Both the position numbers and the translations under genes were made by a program. 64,000 nt of DNA from Streptomyces albicerus (GTDB taxonomy: Bacteria > Actinomycetota > Actinomycetes > Streptomycetales > Streptomycetaceae): NCBI RefSeq assembly GCF_008905045.1, contig NZ_VWMY01000022.1:20340-84339 (forward strand), read 5' to 3'. The notes beneath the pieces were generated by a model. It made no database searches, was not told the DNA's origin, and was given only the letters and a program-made list of their open reading frames with translations. Each line of letters starts with the position of its first letter. Position 1 is the stretch's first letter. This document shows, piece by piece, positions 19,088 to 27,815 of this stretch.

Positions 19088-19645
19088 ATGGCCAGCTACT
19101 ACGCAGCCGCCGCCCGTCGGCGCCGCGCCACCGGCCCTGCCCCCTCACTGACCGGCCCGGCGAGCGACGTGCACCCCGTGCTCCGCCGGGCCACGGCCCC
19201 GCCCGCCGCCCTCGACCTGCTCGCCCAGGCCCGCGCCGGACTCGACGAGGCGGCCCTGTTGGAAACGCCGAACGAGCGGTATGCGACGGCCCACCTCGCC
19301 GCCCTGCGCACCGCCGCCGCCGTGCTCGCCGCCCGGGGCCGGCCGGAGACCACCGCGAGGCGCCGGGCCAAGATCCGGAGCGCTTGGGAAGTGCTCCCCG
19401 AAATAGCGCCCGAACTCGCCGAGTGGAGCGTGCTGTTCGCCTCCGGAGCCCGCCGCCGCGCCCGCGCGGAAGCCGGCATCCAGGGCGCGGCCAGCACCCG
19501 CGACGCCGACGACCTCCTGCGCGACGTGGCGATGTTCCTCCGCCTCGTCGAGCGCATGCTGGTCCTCCAGCCGGTTCTGCCCCAGCCACGGCAGGAGGGC
19601 GACGAGGCCTCGCCGGACGCGCCTGATGTCCCGGACGCGGGGTGA
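19088..19645 (+). CDS. SAV_6107-type HEPN domain protein
   Basis: A 185-residue mostly helical protein of the SAV_6107-type HEPN family. HEPN domains are nucleotide- or RNA-binding four-helix bundles; many are RNases with an Rx4-6H motif. Such a motif is visible as R-YATA-H in NERYATAHLAALR, followed by an Arg-rich helix. It has no adjacent nucleotidyltransferase partner, unlike HEPN-MNT toxin-antitoxin pairs, so I do not call it a toxin. ATG 19088 has AGGAGG at 19076-19081. It is divergent from the ABC - YhgE operon. Confidence 0.85.
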   Translation: MASYYAAAARRRRATGPAPSLTGPASDVHPVLRRATAPPAALDLLAQARAGLDEAALLETPNERYATAHLAALRTAAAVLAARGRPETTARRRAKIRSAWEVLPEIAPELAEWSVLFASGARRRARAEAGIQGAASTRDADDLLRDVAMFLRLVERMLVLQPVLPQPRQEGDEASPDAPDVPDAG

Positions 19646-19865
19646 CCGGGGCCCGGGCCCACGCCCAGCGCCCCCCGGGCCCACGCCCCGGCGCCCCGGG
19701 TCTCCGTCCGGCGCACGAGACGGAGGGTTGGGTACGGGGCGGGAGGCAAGCGGGAGGCAATAGGGTTGGAGGTGCCTGCATCTCCCCGGCGCTGAACAGG
19801 GCTGGGGAGGTTTCCCCATCGCTCCGCCGTACACGAGGCGGTGCCGCGCCGAGGAGTCAACTGCC

Positions 19866-20693
19866 GTGTCGGACCCGATGCGCCCGCCCGGATCCCAGCA
19901 CCGCCCTCAACCGACGGCGCTGCGCTCCGACCCCTCTCGCCCTCGCGCTTCTCTCCGTACCGCCGTGGTCTGGGACGTCCTGAAGGACGCCCTCGACCGC
20001 CGGGTCAAGGCCACCGGCCGGGAGTCGCTGGACGTGCTCGACACAGGAGGCGGCAGCGGCAACTTCGCGGTGCCCGTCGCCCGCCTCGGCCACCGCGTCA
20101 CCGTCGTGGACCCCAGCCCGAACGCGCTGTTCGCGCTGGAGCGCCGGGCCGCCGAGGCCGGCGTCGCCGACCGCGTCCAGGGCGTCCAGGGCGACGCGCA
20201 CGGCCTCTTCGACGTCGTCGAGCGCGGCGGCTACGACGCGGTGCTCTGCCACGGCGTTCTCGAGTACGTGGACGACCCCGCCGAGGGCATCCGCAACGCG
20301 GTCGGGGCACTGCGCCCCGAGGGCGTCCTCAGCCTGCTCGCCGCCGGCCTCGGCGGCGCGGTGCTCGCGCGCGCCCTCGCGGGCCACTTCACGGAGGCCC
20401 GCCAGGCCCTCGGTGACCCGGACGGCCGCTGGGGTGAGGGTGATCCTGTTCCCCGGCGCTTCACGACCGACCAGCTCACCGATCTGGTCGAGGGCGCGGG
20501 CCTGCGCGTCGGTGCCGTGCACGGCGTACGGGTCTTCGCGGACCTGGTCCCCGGCGTCCTCGTGGACACCGAGCCGGGAGCCCTGGACGCCCTGCTCAAG
20601 CTGGAGGCCGCGGCCGCCGAGATCCCCGCCTTCCACTCCGTGGCGACGCAGCTCCACGTGCTCGGTGAGACGCCGGAGTCCGCCGAGGCCTGA
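19866..20693 (+). CDS. SAM-dependent methyltransferase
   Basis: A 275-residue class I methyltransferase. Motif I is LDVLDTGGGSGNFAVPVARLG near 54-74, motif II is VTVVDPSPNAL, motif III is VQGDAH, and YDAVLCHGVLEYVDDP is motif IV. The C-terminal part has the RRFTTDQLTDLVEGAGLRV segment found in UbiE/CmoA-like small-molecule methyltransferases. The substrate is unknown. GTG 19866 is the likely start. A perfect palindrome at 20722-20743 probably ends the transcript. The 220 bases upstream are very GC-rich and contain no gene I can support. Confidence 0.85.
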   Translation: MSDPMRPPGSQHRPQPTALRSDPSRPRASLRTAVVWDVLKDALDRRVKATGRESLDVLDTGGGSGNFAVPVARLGHRVTVVDPSPNALFALERRAAEAGVADRVQGVQGDAHGLFDVVERGGYDAVLCHGVLEYVDDPAEGIRNAVGALRPEGVLSLLAAGLGGAVLARALAGHFTEARQALGDPDGRWGEGDPVPRRFTTDQLTDLVEGAGLRVGAVHGVRVFADLVPGVLVDTEPGALDALLKLEAAAAEIPAFHSVATQLHVLGETPESAEA

Positions 20694-20721
20694 GCCACCT
20701 CCCGTGAGCAAGCCGCAGGGG

Positions 20722-20743
20722 CGCGCCGCTGATCAGCGGCGCG
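20722..20743. terminator. Perfect 22-bp palindrome after methyltransferase gene
   Basis: CGCGCCGCTGA followed directly by its reverse complement TCAGCGGCGCG, 29 bases past the methyltransferase stop. It can form a strong hairpin without a T tract, as is common for Streptomyces terminators. Confidence 0.55.
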
Positions 20744-20982
20744 ACGGCAGATGGAGTACGCCACAGGCCCCCCGATCGGGCGCTCGGAGCCGTATGATCG
20801 AGGGAGACCGTCCGGCATGACGGGCCGGTCGCTGGGGAATCTACGCCTCAGTGGATCGGAGCGCCATGGCGGGTTCCGGTTGGCGAATTGGCGCAGAGGG
20901 GCGGGTTTCACGGGGGCGATTCCCTGCCTATCCTGAAGGGGACCCCCGGTCGCCCCGGCGACTGCACGATGAGGAGGACGCC

Positions 20983-21393
20983 GTGCCGCTCTCGGAGCAC
21001 GAGCAGCGAATGCTCGAGCAGATGGAGCGAGCGCTGTACGCCGAAGATCCCAAGTTCGCGACAGCGCTTGAGGGAAGCGGGCTGCGTACGTACACCCGGC
21101 GACGGGTCTACCAGGCGGTCGCGGGCTTCCTCGTAGGTATTGCGCTCCTCATGGCCGGAATGGTCGCACAGCAGATTTGGGTCAGCGTGGTGGGTTTTCT
21201 CGTCATGCTGGGCTGCGCGGTGCTCGCCGTCACCGGTTGGCGCAAGGCCCCCAAGCCGGGCGAGCAGCCCGCCGCGGGTGTGTCGGGCGCCGGTGCTGCG
21301 CCCGCCCGCCGTCAGGGCCGGCAGCGGCGCTCCATGATGGACCGCATCGAACAGCGCTGGCAGCGGCGCCGTGACGAACAGGGCGGCCAGTAG
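20983..21393 (+). CDS. DUF3040 membrane protein
   Basis: A 136-residue protein of the actinobacterial DUF3040 family. The N-terminal PLSEHEQRMLEQMERALYAEDPKFA is the family hallmark. Two membrane helices lie near 45-65 and 70-85. The C-terminal tail is Ala/Gly/Arg-rich and ends in QRWQRRRDEQGGQ. The role is unknown; members are often near the dcw cluster. GTG 20983 has AGGAGG at 20972-20977. A long hairpin at 21426 follows. Confidence 0.9.
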   Translation: MPLSEHEQRMLEQMERALYAEDPKFATALEGSGLRTYTRRRVYQAVAGFLVGIALLMAGMVAQQIWVSVVGFLVMLGCAVLAVTGWRKAPKPGEQPAAGVSGAGAAPARRQGRQRRSMMDRIEQRWQRRRDEQGGQ

Positions 21394-21425
21394 CCCTCTC
21401 AGGGCCTGTGCCGACAGACGCACGT

Positions 21426-21457
21426 AAGGGGTGACCACCTTGAGGTGGCCGCCCCTT
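21426..21457. terminator. Hairpin after the DUF3040 gene
   Basis: AAGGGG (21426-21431) pairs with CCCCTT (21452-21457). Inside it CCACCT and AGGTGG form a second stem. This is a long GC hairpin 32 bases past the DUF3040 stop. Confidence 0.7.
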
Positions 21458-21776
21458 CAGCGTGCCCGGCCGCGCCTTGATTGATCCTCATCCGAAGGCG
21501 TACGTCTTTGCGGCCGAGGCCTGCTCTCTGCGCACACGGCGTGTGCCTCGTGGCCGCTTGCCAGGCGCACACCTCGTGGACGACGGGCCGCGCTCCCAGG
21601 GCGCCGCGCGACGGACGAGACCCTGTTCCCTGCCCCCCTGCCCCCCTGCCCCCTCCTGCCCCCTGCCTCCTGTCCTCGGACACACGATTCGCATCACCGC
21701 CGAAGCCGCACAGGCGCCCAAGTCGCAAGGAAAGCCAAGCCGCACAGGCACCCAAGCTGCGAAGCGACGCACAGCA
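21458..21776. other. Convergent intergenic region with C-tract and direct repeat
   Basis: No gene is supported. At about 21625-21672 there are repeated CCCCCCTG-type units, which read as G-runs on the minus strand. A 20-bp direct repeat, AAGCCGCACAGGC followed by G/A-CCCAAG, occurs at 21703-21722 and 21737-21756 with one mismatch and a 34-bp period. Confidence 0.6.
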
Positions 21777-21813
21777 AAGGGGGCGCCCACCCGACCCGGG
21801 CAGGCACCCCCTT
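21777..21813 (-). terminator. Terminator of the MoxR - DUF58 - transglutaminase operon
   Basis: AAGGGGG (21777-21783) pairs with CCCCCTT (21807-21813), with further GC pairing inside. It lies 39 bases past the transglutaminase stop on the minus strand. Confidence 0.65.
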
Positions 21814-21851
21814 CCAGCTTGCGGAGCCGGAGCTTCCGGAGCCGGTCGTCC

Positions 21852-24248
21852 TCAGCCGCTGCTCTGCCCCGACGGCCGGCGCACGACCTCCGTCCAGCGG
21901 GCCGCAGCCCGGGACTTCAGCGCGAACCAGCCCTCGGACGTCGCCCACGCCACCCGTACAGCCGAGCGCGGTGCGAGGAGTGCGCGAAGGCGCGTGCCGC
22001 GGCTGACCGTGGCGCGCAGGCCCGCGGCCATGCGGCGTACGTCATCGGCCAGACCCGCGGTCGGCCGGGGACGCGGCGCGTACAGGACCTGTTCCACCGC
22101 GTCCGCGACCCGGTGGACGGAGGCCGCGGCCTCAGGATCGAGGAGCCCGATGCGGACGATCCGAGCCGCCGCCTTACGGGGCGTCTGGGACTCGTCCGGC
22201 GCGATGCCGAAGTCCCACGCCGTGTCGGTCACTTCCTGCCAGGCCGCCAGCGTGGCAGCCGCGGCATCCGCCTCGGTGCGCCCGTGCGAGCCGAGCCGCA
22301 CGGCCCGGGCCCGCATCCGCCACAGCATCGGCAGCAGCGGCACCGCGAGCACGGCCAGCCCGGCCAGGGTGAGCCAGAGGATCCGGAACCACGGCGGACC
22401 GTCGTTCGTCGCTCCGAACGCCGCCTGCGGAGACTCGCTGCCGCAGGGCTGCTCCAGCTTCTTCTCCGCCGCCGTGCAGCTCTCGCTGCTCGACGGTGCG
22501 GCGGAGGGCGCCGCGGACGAGGACCGCGGCGGGACGTCCGGGTTGGGGATCGAGGTGCCCGGCGTGTCCGTCCGGGTGTACTCCGGAACCGTGCCGCGGT
22601 TCGGCGTCGGCTCGAAGCGGGTCCAGCCCACGCCCTCGAAGTACAGCTCGGGCCAGGCGTGCGCGTCCCGCAGCCCCACCCTCATGGTGCCGTCCGACTC
22701 GGGCGAACCCGGCGTGAAGCCCACCGCGACGCGGGCCGGTATGCCCAGCGTGCGCGCCATCGAGGCCATCGCGAAGGAGAAGTGGACGCAGAAGCCCTCC
22801 TTGTCCCTCAGGAAGCGCGCTATCGCCTGGGACCCACTGCCGACCTGCACCTGTGTGTCGTAGGTGAAGCCGCCCTCCAGGGCGAACCAGTCCTGGAGCT
22901 TCACCGCGCGCTCGTAGTTGTCGGCCGAGCCCGCCGTGATCTCCTCCGCCGTTTCCGCGACCACCGGAGGCAGCGAGTCCGGCACCTCGGTGAACTCGCG
23001 CTTCAGCGCCGCCGGCGCCTCCGGAGCGTTGGCGAGCTGCTCCGCGGTCGGCTGCACGATCAGGCTCTTGACCGTGTAGTCCAGGCCGCGTGTGGTCTGT
23101 CCGTGGTCGCCGACGAGCGTGCGGCCCATGGGCTCGTACCGCCACTTGCCGCTGATCCCCACCTGGCTGGCCGGGTAGGGCATGGGCAGCCAGTCCTGCG
23201 CGTACCAGTCCGCGGCCGAGATCCTCGTCTGGATCTCGGTGCGCTGGACGTCGTCGCCGAGGCCCGGCGGCGTCGGGAACGACCCCGGTACGTCGTCGAC
23301 ATGGCGCTTGGCCGGCCTCCACGCCGTGCCGTCGAACTCGTCGAGCGAGACGATCCGCAGGTAGAGGTCCTGCGTCTCCTCGGAGTTGGTGCGGTACGAC
23401 ATGACCTCGCGGTCGTTGTCCACGTTCAGGCTGTCGCGGAGCGAGACCAGTGGGTTCACCGCGGAGATCGTGCCGCCGCCTCCGGAGCCTGTGCCGACGC
23501 CGGTCCCCGTGCCGTCCAGCAGCCCGCCGTCCAGGGCGGGCAGGGCGAGCGGCACCACCAGGGCGATGCCGAGCGCGACGGCACCGATGCGCCGCCCCGT
23601 GCGGACCGGAGCGACCGCGCCACCCCCGGGGTCCGCGCTCGGGGTGCGGGGACCGCCGCCGAAGACCCGGCCCCACTGCGAGAGCCGGTCACGTCCCTCG
23701 GCCAGCAGCAGCACCAGATAACCGGCCGCCGCCAGCAGGAACCACAGCCAACCGGCGCCGCCGTCCGAGAGACCCGCGGCGACCGAGTACAGCGCGAGCA
23801 GCGGCAGTCCGGCCGGGGCCGCGCTGCGGAACGTCACCGCGAGCGCGTCCACCGCGAGCCCGATCACCACGACACCGCCGACCAGCATCAGCCGGATGCC
23901 GGGGGACAGCGGCGCCGGGATCGAGTACCGCCCGACGTCGTCCGCGCCGGCCTGCAGCAGCTCCCCGAAGTGCCGGAACACGTCAGGGCCGGGCAGAAGC
24001 CCGGCGATGGCCTGCTCGCGGGCGAACGACAGCGTCAGCAGCATCAGGGTCACCAGCGCCTGCACCGCAATGGTCAGCGCCCGCGCCAGCGGCACCCGCC
24101 GGGTCGCCGCGCCCACCCCGGTCTGCACCGCGAGCAGGAACGCCGCCTGCAGGATCCAGGTGGCCGGGTCGACCAGCGGCAGCAGCGCACAGGCCGCCAT
24201 CAGCGTCGCCGCCACGGCGCACAGTGCGAGTCGCGCGCGCCCGCTCAT
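21852..24248 (-). CDS. Membrane transglutaminase-like protein (DUF3488/TgpA type)
   Basis: A 798-residue protein with about six N-terminal helices (10-240), an extracytoplasmic transglutaminase-like domain (about 270-600), another helix near 630 and a cytoplasmic DUF4129-like C-terminal part. The catalytic Cys is in EGFCVHFSFAMA and the His in RDAHAWPELYF. The third residue, Asp in typical FDPTP motifs, is Glu here (RFEPTP). The substrate is unknown. ATG 24248 overlaps the DUF58 stop as ATGA and has AGGAGG upstream. The MoxR, DUF58 and TgpA order is the usual conserved set. Confidence 0.92.
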   Translation of the reverse strand: MSGRARLALCAVAATLMAACALLPLVDPATWILQAAFLLAVQTGVGAATRRVPLARALTIAVQALVTLMLLTLSFAREQAIAGLLPGPDVFRHFGELLQAGADDVGRYSIPAPLSPGIRLMLVGGVVVIGLAVDALAVTFRSAAPAGLPLLALYSVAAGLSDGGAGWLWFLLAAAGYLVLLLAEGRDRLSQWGRVFGGGPRTPSADPGGGAVAPVRTGRRIGAVALGIALVVPLALPALDGGLLDGTGTGVGTGSGGGGTISAVNPLVSLRDSLNVDNDREVMSYRTNSEETQDLYLRIVSLDEFDGTAWRPAKRHVDDVPGSFPTPPGLGDDVQRTEIQTRISAADWYAQDWLPMPYPASQVGISGKWRYEPMGRTLVGDHGQTTRGLDYTVKSLIVQPTAEQLANAPEAPAALKREFTEVPDSLPPVVAETAEEITAGSADNYERAVKLQDWFALEGGFTYDTQVQVGSGSQAIARFLRDKEGFCVHFSFAMASMARTLGIPARVAVGFTPGSPESDGTMRVGLRDAHAWPELYFEGVGWTRFEPTPNRGTVPEYTRTDTPGTSIPNPDVPPRSSSAAPSAAPSSSESCTAAEKKLEQPCGSESPQAAFGATNDGPPWFRILWLTLAGLAVLAVPLLPMLWRMRARAVRLGSHGRTEADAAAATLAAWQEVTDTAWDFGIAPDESQTPRKAAARIVRIGLLDPEAAASVHRVADAVEQVLYAPRPRPTAGLADDVRRMAAGLRATVSRGTRLRALLAPRSAVRVAWATSEGWFALKSRAAARWTEVVRRPSGQSSG

Positions 24249-25597
24249 GAGCCACCGCCTCCTGCCGTACTTCCCGTCGACGCGACCCCGTTGCGCTGCC
24301 GGTCCGCCTCTCGCCACAGGTCGCCCAGGCCCACGCCCGGCGGGACGGCCAGGGCGGTCCAGCCCGCCTCGCGCAGCATCCGAAGCCGCTCCTCGCTCTG
24401 TTCGTCGGCGGCGCCGCGGACCCACGCCTCACTGTCCAGCAGGAAGGCCACCGCCCCGCCGCTGCGCTGGCGCATCTTGGCGAGCACCGTCGCCTGCTCC
24501 TCGTCCAGGTCGCCGAGGAAGGCCACCAGCAGCCCCTCGTTGCCACCGCGCAACACGTCGTACGCCCGCGACAGACCCGTACCGTCGGAGTGGTCGATCA
24601 CCGCGAGGGTGTCCATCATCAGCCCCGCCGCGTCCGCCGACTCCTGGTTGGCCCCGGCGAAGCCGTCGGCGCCCTCTCCGGGTACGGAGGTGCCGGTGTC
24701 GGTCAACAGCCGTACCGAAAAACCTCGTTCGAGCATGTGCACCAGCGTGGACGCCGTGCCCGACACCGCCCACTCGAAGGCCGAGTCCGGGCCCGCGCCG
24801 TCGAAGGCGATGCCCCGGGTGTCGAGGAGGACCGTGCAGCGGGACCGCTGGGGCTGCTCCTCGCGGCGCACCATCAGCTCGCCGTAGCGCGCGGTCAGCC
24901 GCCAGTGGACCCGGCGCAGATCGTCGCCGTAGCGGTACCCGCGCGGGATCACGTCGTCCTCGCCGGCCAGGGCCAGCGAGCGCTGCCGCCCGTCGCCGTA
25001 CCCCTTCGCCTCGCCGGTGAGCCGCACCGGCGGCAGCGGCTCCACACGCGGGACGACCGTCAGGGTGTCGTACGTCGAGAAGGAGCGGGTCAGCTCGCAC
25101 ATCCCGAAGGGGTCGCTGAGCCGCAGCTGCAAGGGCCCCAGCGGATAGCGGCCGCGCAGGTCCGAACGCACCCGGTACGACACCTCGCGCCGGCCGCCCG
25201 CCTCGACCCGGTCCAGTACGAACCGGGGCCGCGGACCGAGCACGTACGGCACCCGGTCCTGGAGCATCAGCAGACCGGTGGGCAGCCGCGAGACGTTGTC
25301 CATCCGCAGATGGACGCGCGCCTCGGAACCCGCGGGCACGCGCCCGGGGGAGAGGCGGCGGCTGCCCGCGACCCGATAGCGCGTGCGGTACAGCACCGTC
25401 GCGCACACCAGTGGCAGCACGGCGAGCAGCAGCCCGACCCGGAGCAGATCGCTCTGCCCCAGGACGTACGCGCAGATGGCGGCCGCGACGCCGGCGGCCA
25501 GGAAGGACCGCCCGCGCGTGGTGAGGCCCGCGAGTGCCGTACGCAGCCCGCCCTTGTCCTCCTCCGCCGTCGCCGCCGGCATCCCCCCGGTGGTCAT
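24245..25597 (-). CDS. DUF58 domain protein
   Basis: A 450-residue protein. Two N-terminal hydrophobic segments (about 30-68) are followed by a beta-rich region and the DUF58 core. That core holds the family motif DDVIPRGYRYGDDLRRVHWRLTAR, then REEQPQRSRCTVLLDTRG, and resembles a von Willebrand A-type fold. It usually works with MoxR AAA+ ATPases, perhaps in chaperoning or assembling envelope proteins. ATG 25597 overlaps the MoxR TGA; GTG 25600 is possible but sits too close to GGAGG. Confidence 0.9.
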   Translation of the reverse strand: MTTGGMPAATAEEDKGGLRTALAGLTTRGRSFLAAGVAAAICAYVLGQSDLLRVGLLLAVLPLVCATVLYRTRYRVAGSRRLSPGRVPAGSEARVHLRMDNVSRLPTGLLMLQDRVPYVLGPRPRFVLDRVEAGGRREVSYRVRSDLRGRYPLGPLQLRLSDPFGMCELTRSFSTYDTLTVVPRVEPLPPVRLTGEAKGYGDGRQRSLALAGEDDVIPRGYRYGDDLRRVHWRLTARYGELMVRREEQPQRSRCTVLLDTRGIAFDGAGPDSAFEWAVSGTASTLVHMLERGFSVRLLTDTGTSVPGEGADGFAGANQESADAAGLMMDTLAVIDHSDGTGLSRAYDVLRGGNEGLLVAFLGDLDEEQATVLAKMRQRSGGAVAFLLDSEAWVRGAADEQSEERLRMLREAGWTALAVPPGVGLGDLWREADRQRNGVASTGSTAGGGGS

Positions 25598-26634
25598 CAC
25601 AGCCTCCGGGGCGGCTGTTGGCCGAAGGCGGACGTGCCGCGGCCCATGGCCAGACCGCTCGGCGTCTGGGGCGCCGCGGGCACGGGCGTGCGCTGGAGGA
25701 TCTCCTGAACGACCTGCTCGGCCGTGCGCCGGTTCAACTGCGCCTGCGCGGTGGGCAGCAGCCGGTGGGCCAGGACCGCCACGGCGAGGGCCTGGATGTC
25801 GTCCGGCAGCGCGTACTCCCGGCCGCTGAGAGCGGCGGACGCCTTCGCCGCGCGCAGCAGATGCAGCGTGGCGCGCGGCGAGGCACCGAGTCTCAGATCC
25901 GGGTGGGTGCGCGTCGCGGCGACCAAGTCGACGGCATACCGCCGCACCGGGTCGGCGACGTGCACCGTGCGGACCGCGTCGATGAGCTTCACGATCTCGT
26001 GCGCGTGCGCCACCGGCTGGAGGTCGTCCAGCGGGGACACACCGCCGTGGACGTCCAGCATCTGCAGCTCGGCCTCCGCGCTGGGATAGCCGATGGAGAC
26101 ACGGGCCATGAAACGGTCGCGCTGCGCCTCCGGCAGCGGATAGGTGCCCTCCATCTCGACCGGGTTCTGCGTGGCCACCACCATGAACGGGCTGGGCAGC
26201 TCGTACGTCTGCCCGTCGATGGTGACCTGGCGCTCCTCCATGGACTCCAGGAGCGCGGACTGCGTCTTGGGCGACGCGCGGTTGATCTCGTCTCCGATCA
26301 CGATCTGCGCGAAGATCGCGCCCGGCTTGAACTCGAAGTCCCTGCGCTGCTGGTCCCAGATGGACACGCCTGTGATGTCCGAGGGCAGCAGGTCGGGCGT
26401 GAACTGAATACGCCGCACCGAGCAGTCGATGGACCGCGCCAGTGCTTTGGCGAGCATGGTCTTGCCCACGCCCGGCACATCTTCGATCAGAAGATGCCCC
26501 TCGGCGAGCAGTACGGTCAGCGAAAGCCGTACGACCTCAGGCTTGCCCTCGATCACTTCCTCCACCGAACTGCGGACTCTCTCCACAGTGGCGGTCAGAT
26601 CTGTAAGGCTCGCTCGATCGTCATAGGTCGTCAC
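25597..26634 (-). CDS. MoxR-family AAA+ ATPase
   Basis: A 345-residue ATPase. Walker A is EDVPGVGKTMLAKALA, Walker B is IVIGDEINRASPKTQSALLESM, and sensor 1 is VVATQNPVEMEGTYPLPEAQRDRF with the arginine finger region. MoxR proteins are thought to act as chaperones for partner proteins such as DUF58 and vWA proteins. GTG 26634 has GAGGAGGG upstream. It is the first gene of the operon with DUF58 and transglutaminase genes. Confidence 0.94.
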   Translation of the reverse strand: MTTYDDRASLTDLTATVERVRSSVEEVIEGKPEVVRLSLTVLLAEGHLLIEDVPGVGKTMLAKALARSIDCSVRRIQFTPDLLPSDITGVSIWDQQRRDFEFKPGAIFAQIVIGDEINRASPKTQSALLESMEERQVTIDGQTYELPSPFMVVATQNPVEMEGTYPLPEAQRDRFMARVSIGYPSAEAELQMLDVHGGVSPLDDLQPVAHAHEIVKLIDAVRTVHVADPVRRYAVDLVAATRTHPDLRLGASPRATLHLLRAAKASAALSGREYALPDDIQALAVAVLAHRLLPTAQAQLNRRTAEQVVQEILQRTPVPAAPQTPSGLAMGRGTSAFGQQPPRRL

Positions 26635-26838
26635 CCGGCCCTCCTCGGCCCGTTCTTTCCCGGGCCGACGCTCTGCGATGCGGACCGGCCCACCCCGAAA
26701 CACGGACACCACGCGCGAATAGTTCCGCGTGACGCCACACCCGCATTCTTGTTGCCGTTACCGGTTCGTGTCACTCGCCTGTGGACAACTGGCTGCGATA
26801 TGTCGGGTCTTACGACCTTTGGGTGGGTCGAAGTCGCG

Positions 26839-27387
26839 TCAAGTGGGGTCTATCTCACGCAGCAGGCCCGTCTTCACATCGAACACGAAACCACGTACGT
26901 CGTCGGTGTGCAGAAGGAATGGAGAGGTGCGCACCCGCTGCATGGACTGCCGCACGTCCTGTTCGACGTCCCGGAAGGCCTCCACGGCCCAGGCCGGCCG
27001 CTGGCCGACCTCCATCTCCAGGTCGTGCCGGAACTCCTCGGTGAGGGACTCCAGGCCGCAGCCGGTGTGGTGGATGAGCACGATGCTGCGGGTGCCGAGC
27101 GCGCGCTGGCTGATGGTGAGGGAGCGGATCACGTCGTCGGTGACCACGCCGCCCGCGTTGCGGATGGTGTGGCAGTCGCCGAGCTCCAGGCCCAGCGCGT
27201 CGTGCAGGTCGAGGCGTGCGTCCATGCACGCCACGACCGCGACCTGCAGGACGGGGTGGGCGTCCATGCCGGGGTCGGTGAAGGCGGCGGCGTACCGCGC
27301 GTTCGCCTCGACGAGGCGGTCGGTGACGGTGCCGTCGCTGGATATGGCGCCTTCGGACTCTGTGGGAACGGATGCGGAGGTCGTCAT
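26839..27387 (-). CDS. Beta-class carbonic anhydrase
   Basis: A 182-residue zinc enzyme interconverting CO2 and bicarbonate. Zinc ligands are the Cys of VVACMDARLD, with its Asp-Arg dyad, and the His and Cys of IHHTGCGLE; NAGGVVTDD is also conserved. It is the short soluble form. ATG 27387 and GTG 27408 are both possible starts, and neither has a good Shine-Dalgarno sequence. It is transcribed away from the dcw cluster. Confidence 0.92.
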   Translation of the reverse strand: MTTSASVPTESEGAISSDGTVTDRLVEANARYAAAFTDPGMDAHPVLQVAVVACMDARLDLHDALGLELGDCHTIRNAGGVVTDDVIRSLTISQRALGTRSIVLIHHTGCGLESLTEEFRHDLEMEVGQRPAWAVEAFRDVEQDVRQSMQRVRTSPFLLHTDDVRGFVFDVKTGLLREIDPT

Positions 27388-27815
27388 ATCCAAGACGGTA
27401 ATGGTCACAGCTGTTCAGGGCCTGCTGTGAGAGAGGACAAAGAACATCAATGAGCGTTGTTGTGAGCTAACCCACAAGGGTGGATCCAGTGCACCCATAC
27501 GAGTGGAAAATCCGGGTTTGCCGCTTCAGCGCCGACGGGAGCCGCGACGCGCAGGCCGGTTCATTGACCGCGAGACACCGTGGACTAAAGTGACGCGAAG
27601 CGGGAGGCGAGACACCCTCCCTGCTGGACTGCAATCCCCCGGAGGACCGGCGACGTGCCGGGATCTCCCCGCGTGCGCGGCGCGTACGTACGGCTCGGCC
27701 TCCTCCCGCTCCCGGTCGGCTGACGCTTCCGGCGCCGGCAGGCCTTCCCCTTCACAGAGCGGGCGGGGACCCGGCGGTGCGTGGCGCCGCGCCGGACCTG
27801 AGAGGCCCCGATCAA
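27388..27815 (+). other. Regulatory gap and leader before the dcw cluster
   Basis: About 400 bases without a supported gene. It holds the candidate promoter at 27564-27591 and then a 225-base leader with GC hairpins: GGGAGG...CCCTCCC (27602-27621) and CCGGC-GACGT-GCCGG (27647-27661). Actinobacteria are known to have a structured mraW leader RNA upstream of this gene; I cannot confirm that this is it. No mraZ gene is present. Confidence 0.5.
27564..27591 (+). promoter_or_regulatory. Candidate vegetative promoter of the dcw cluster
   Basis: TTGACC (27564-27569), 16 bases, then TAAAGT (27586-27591). The -35 fits the housekeeping sigma factor well; the -10 is weaker. Confidence 0.45.

Noticed and set aside
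19646-19865. GC-rich segment after the HEPN gene as a structured RNA
   Set aside because: Runs of GGGCCC and CCCCGGG can pair in many ways; no conserved RNA motif is recognisable.
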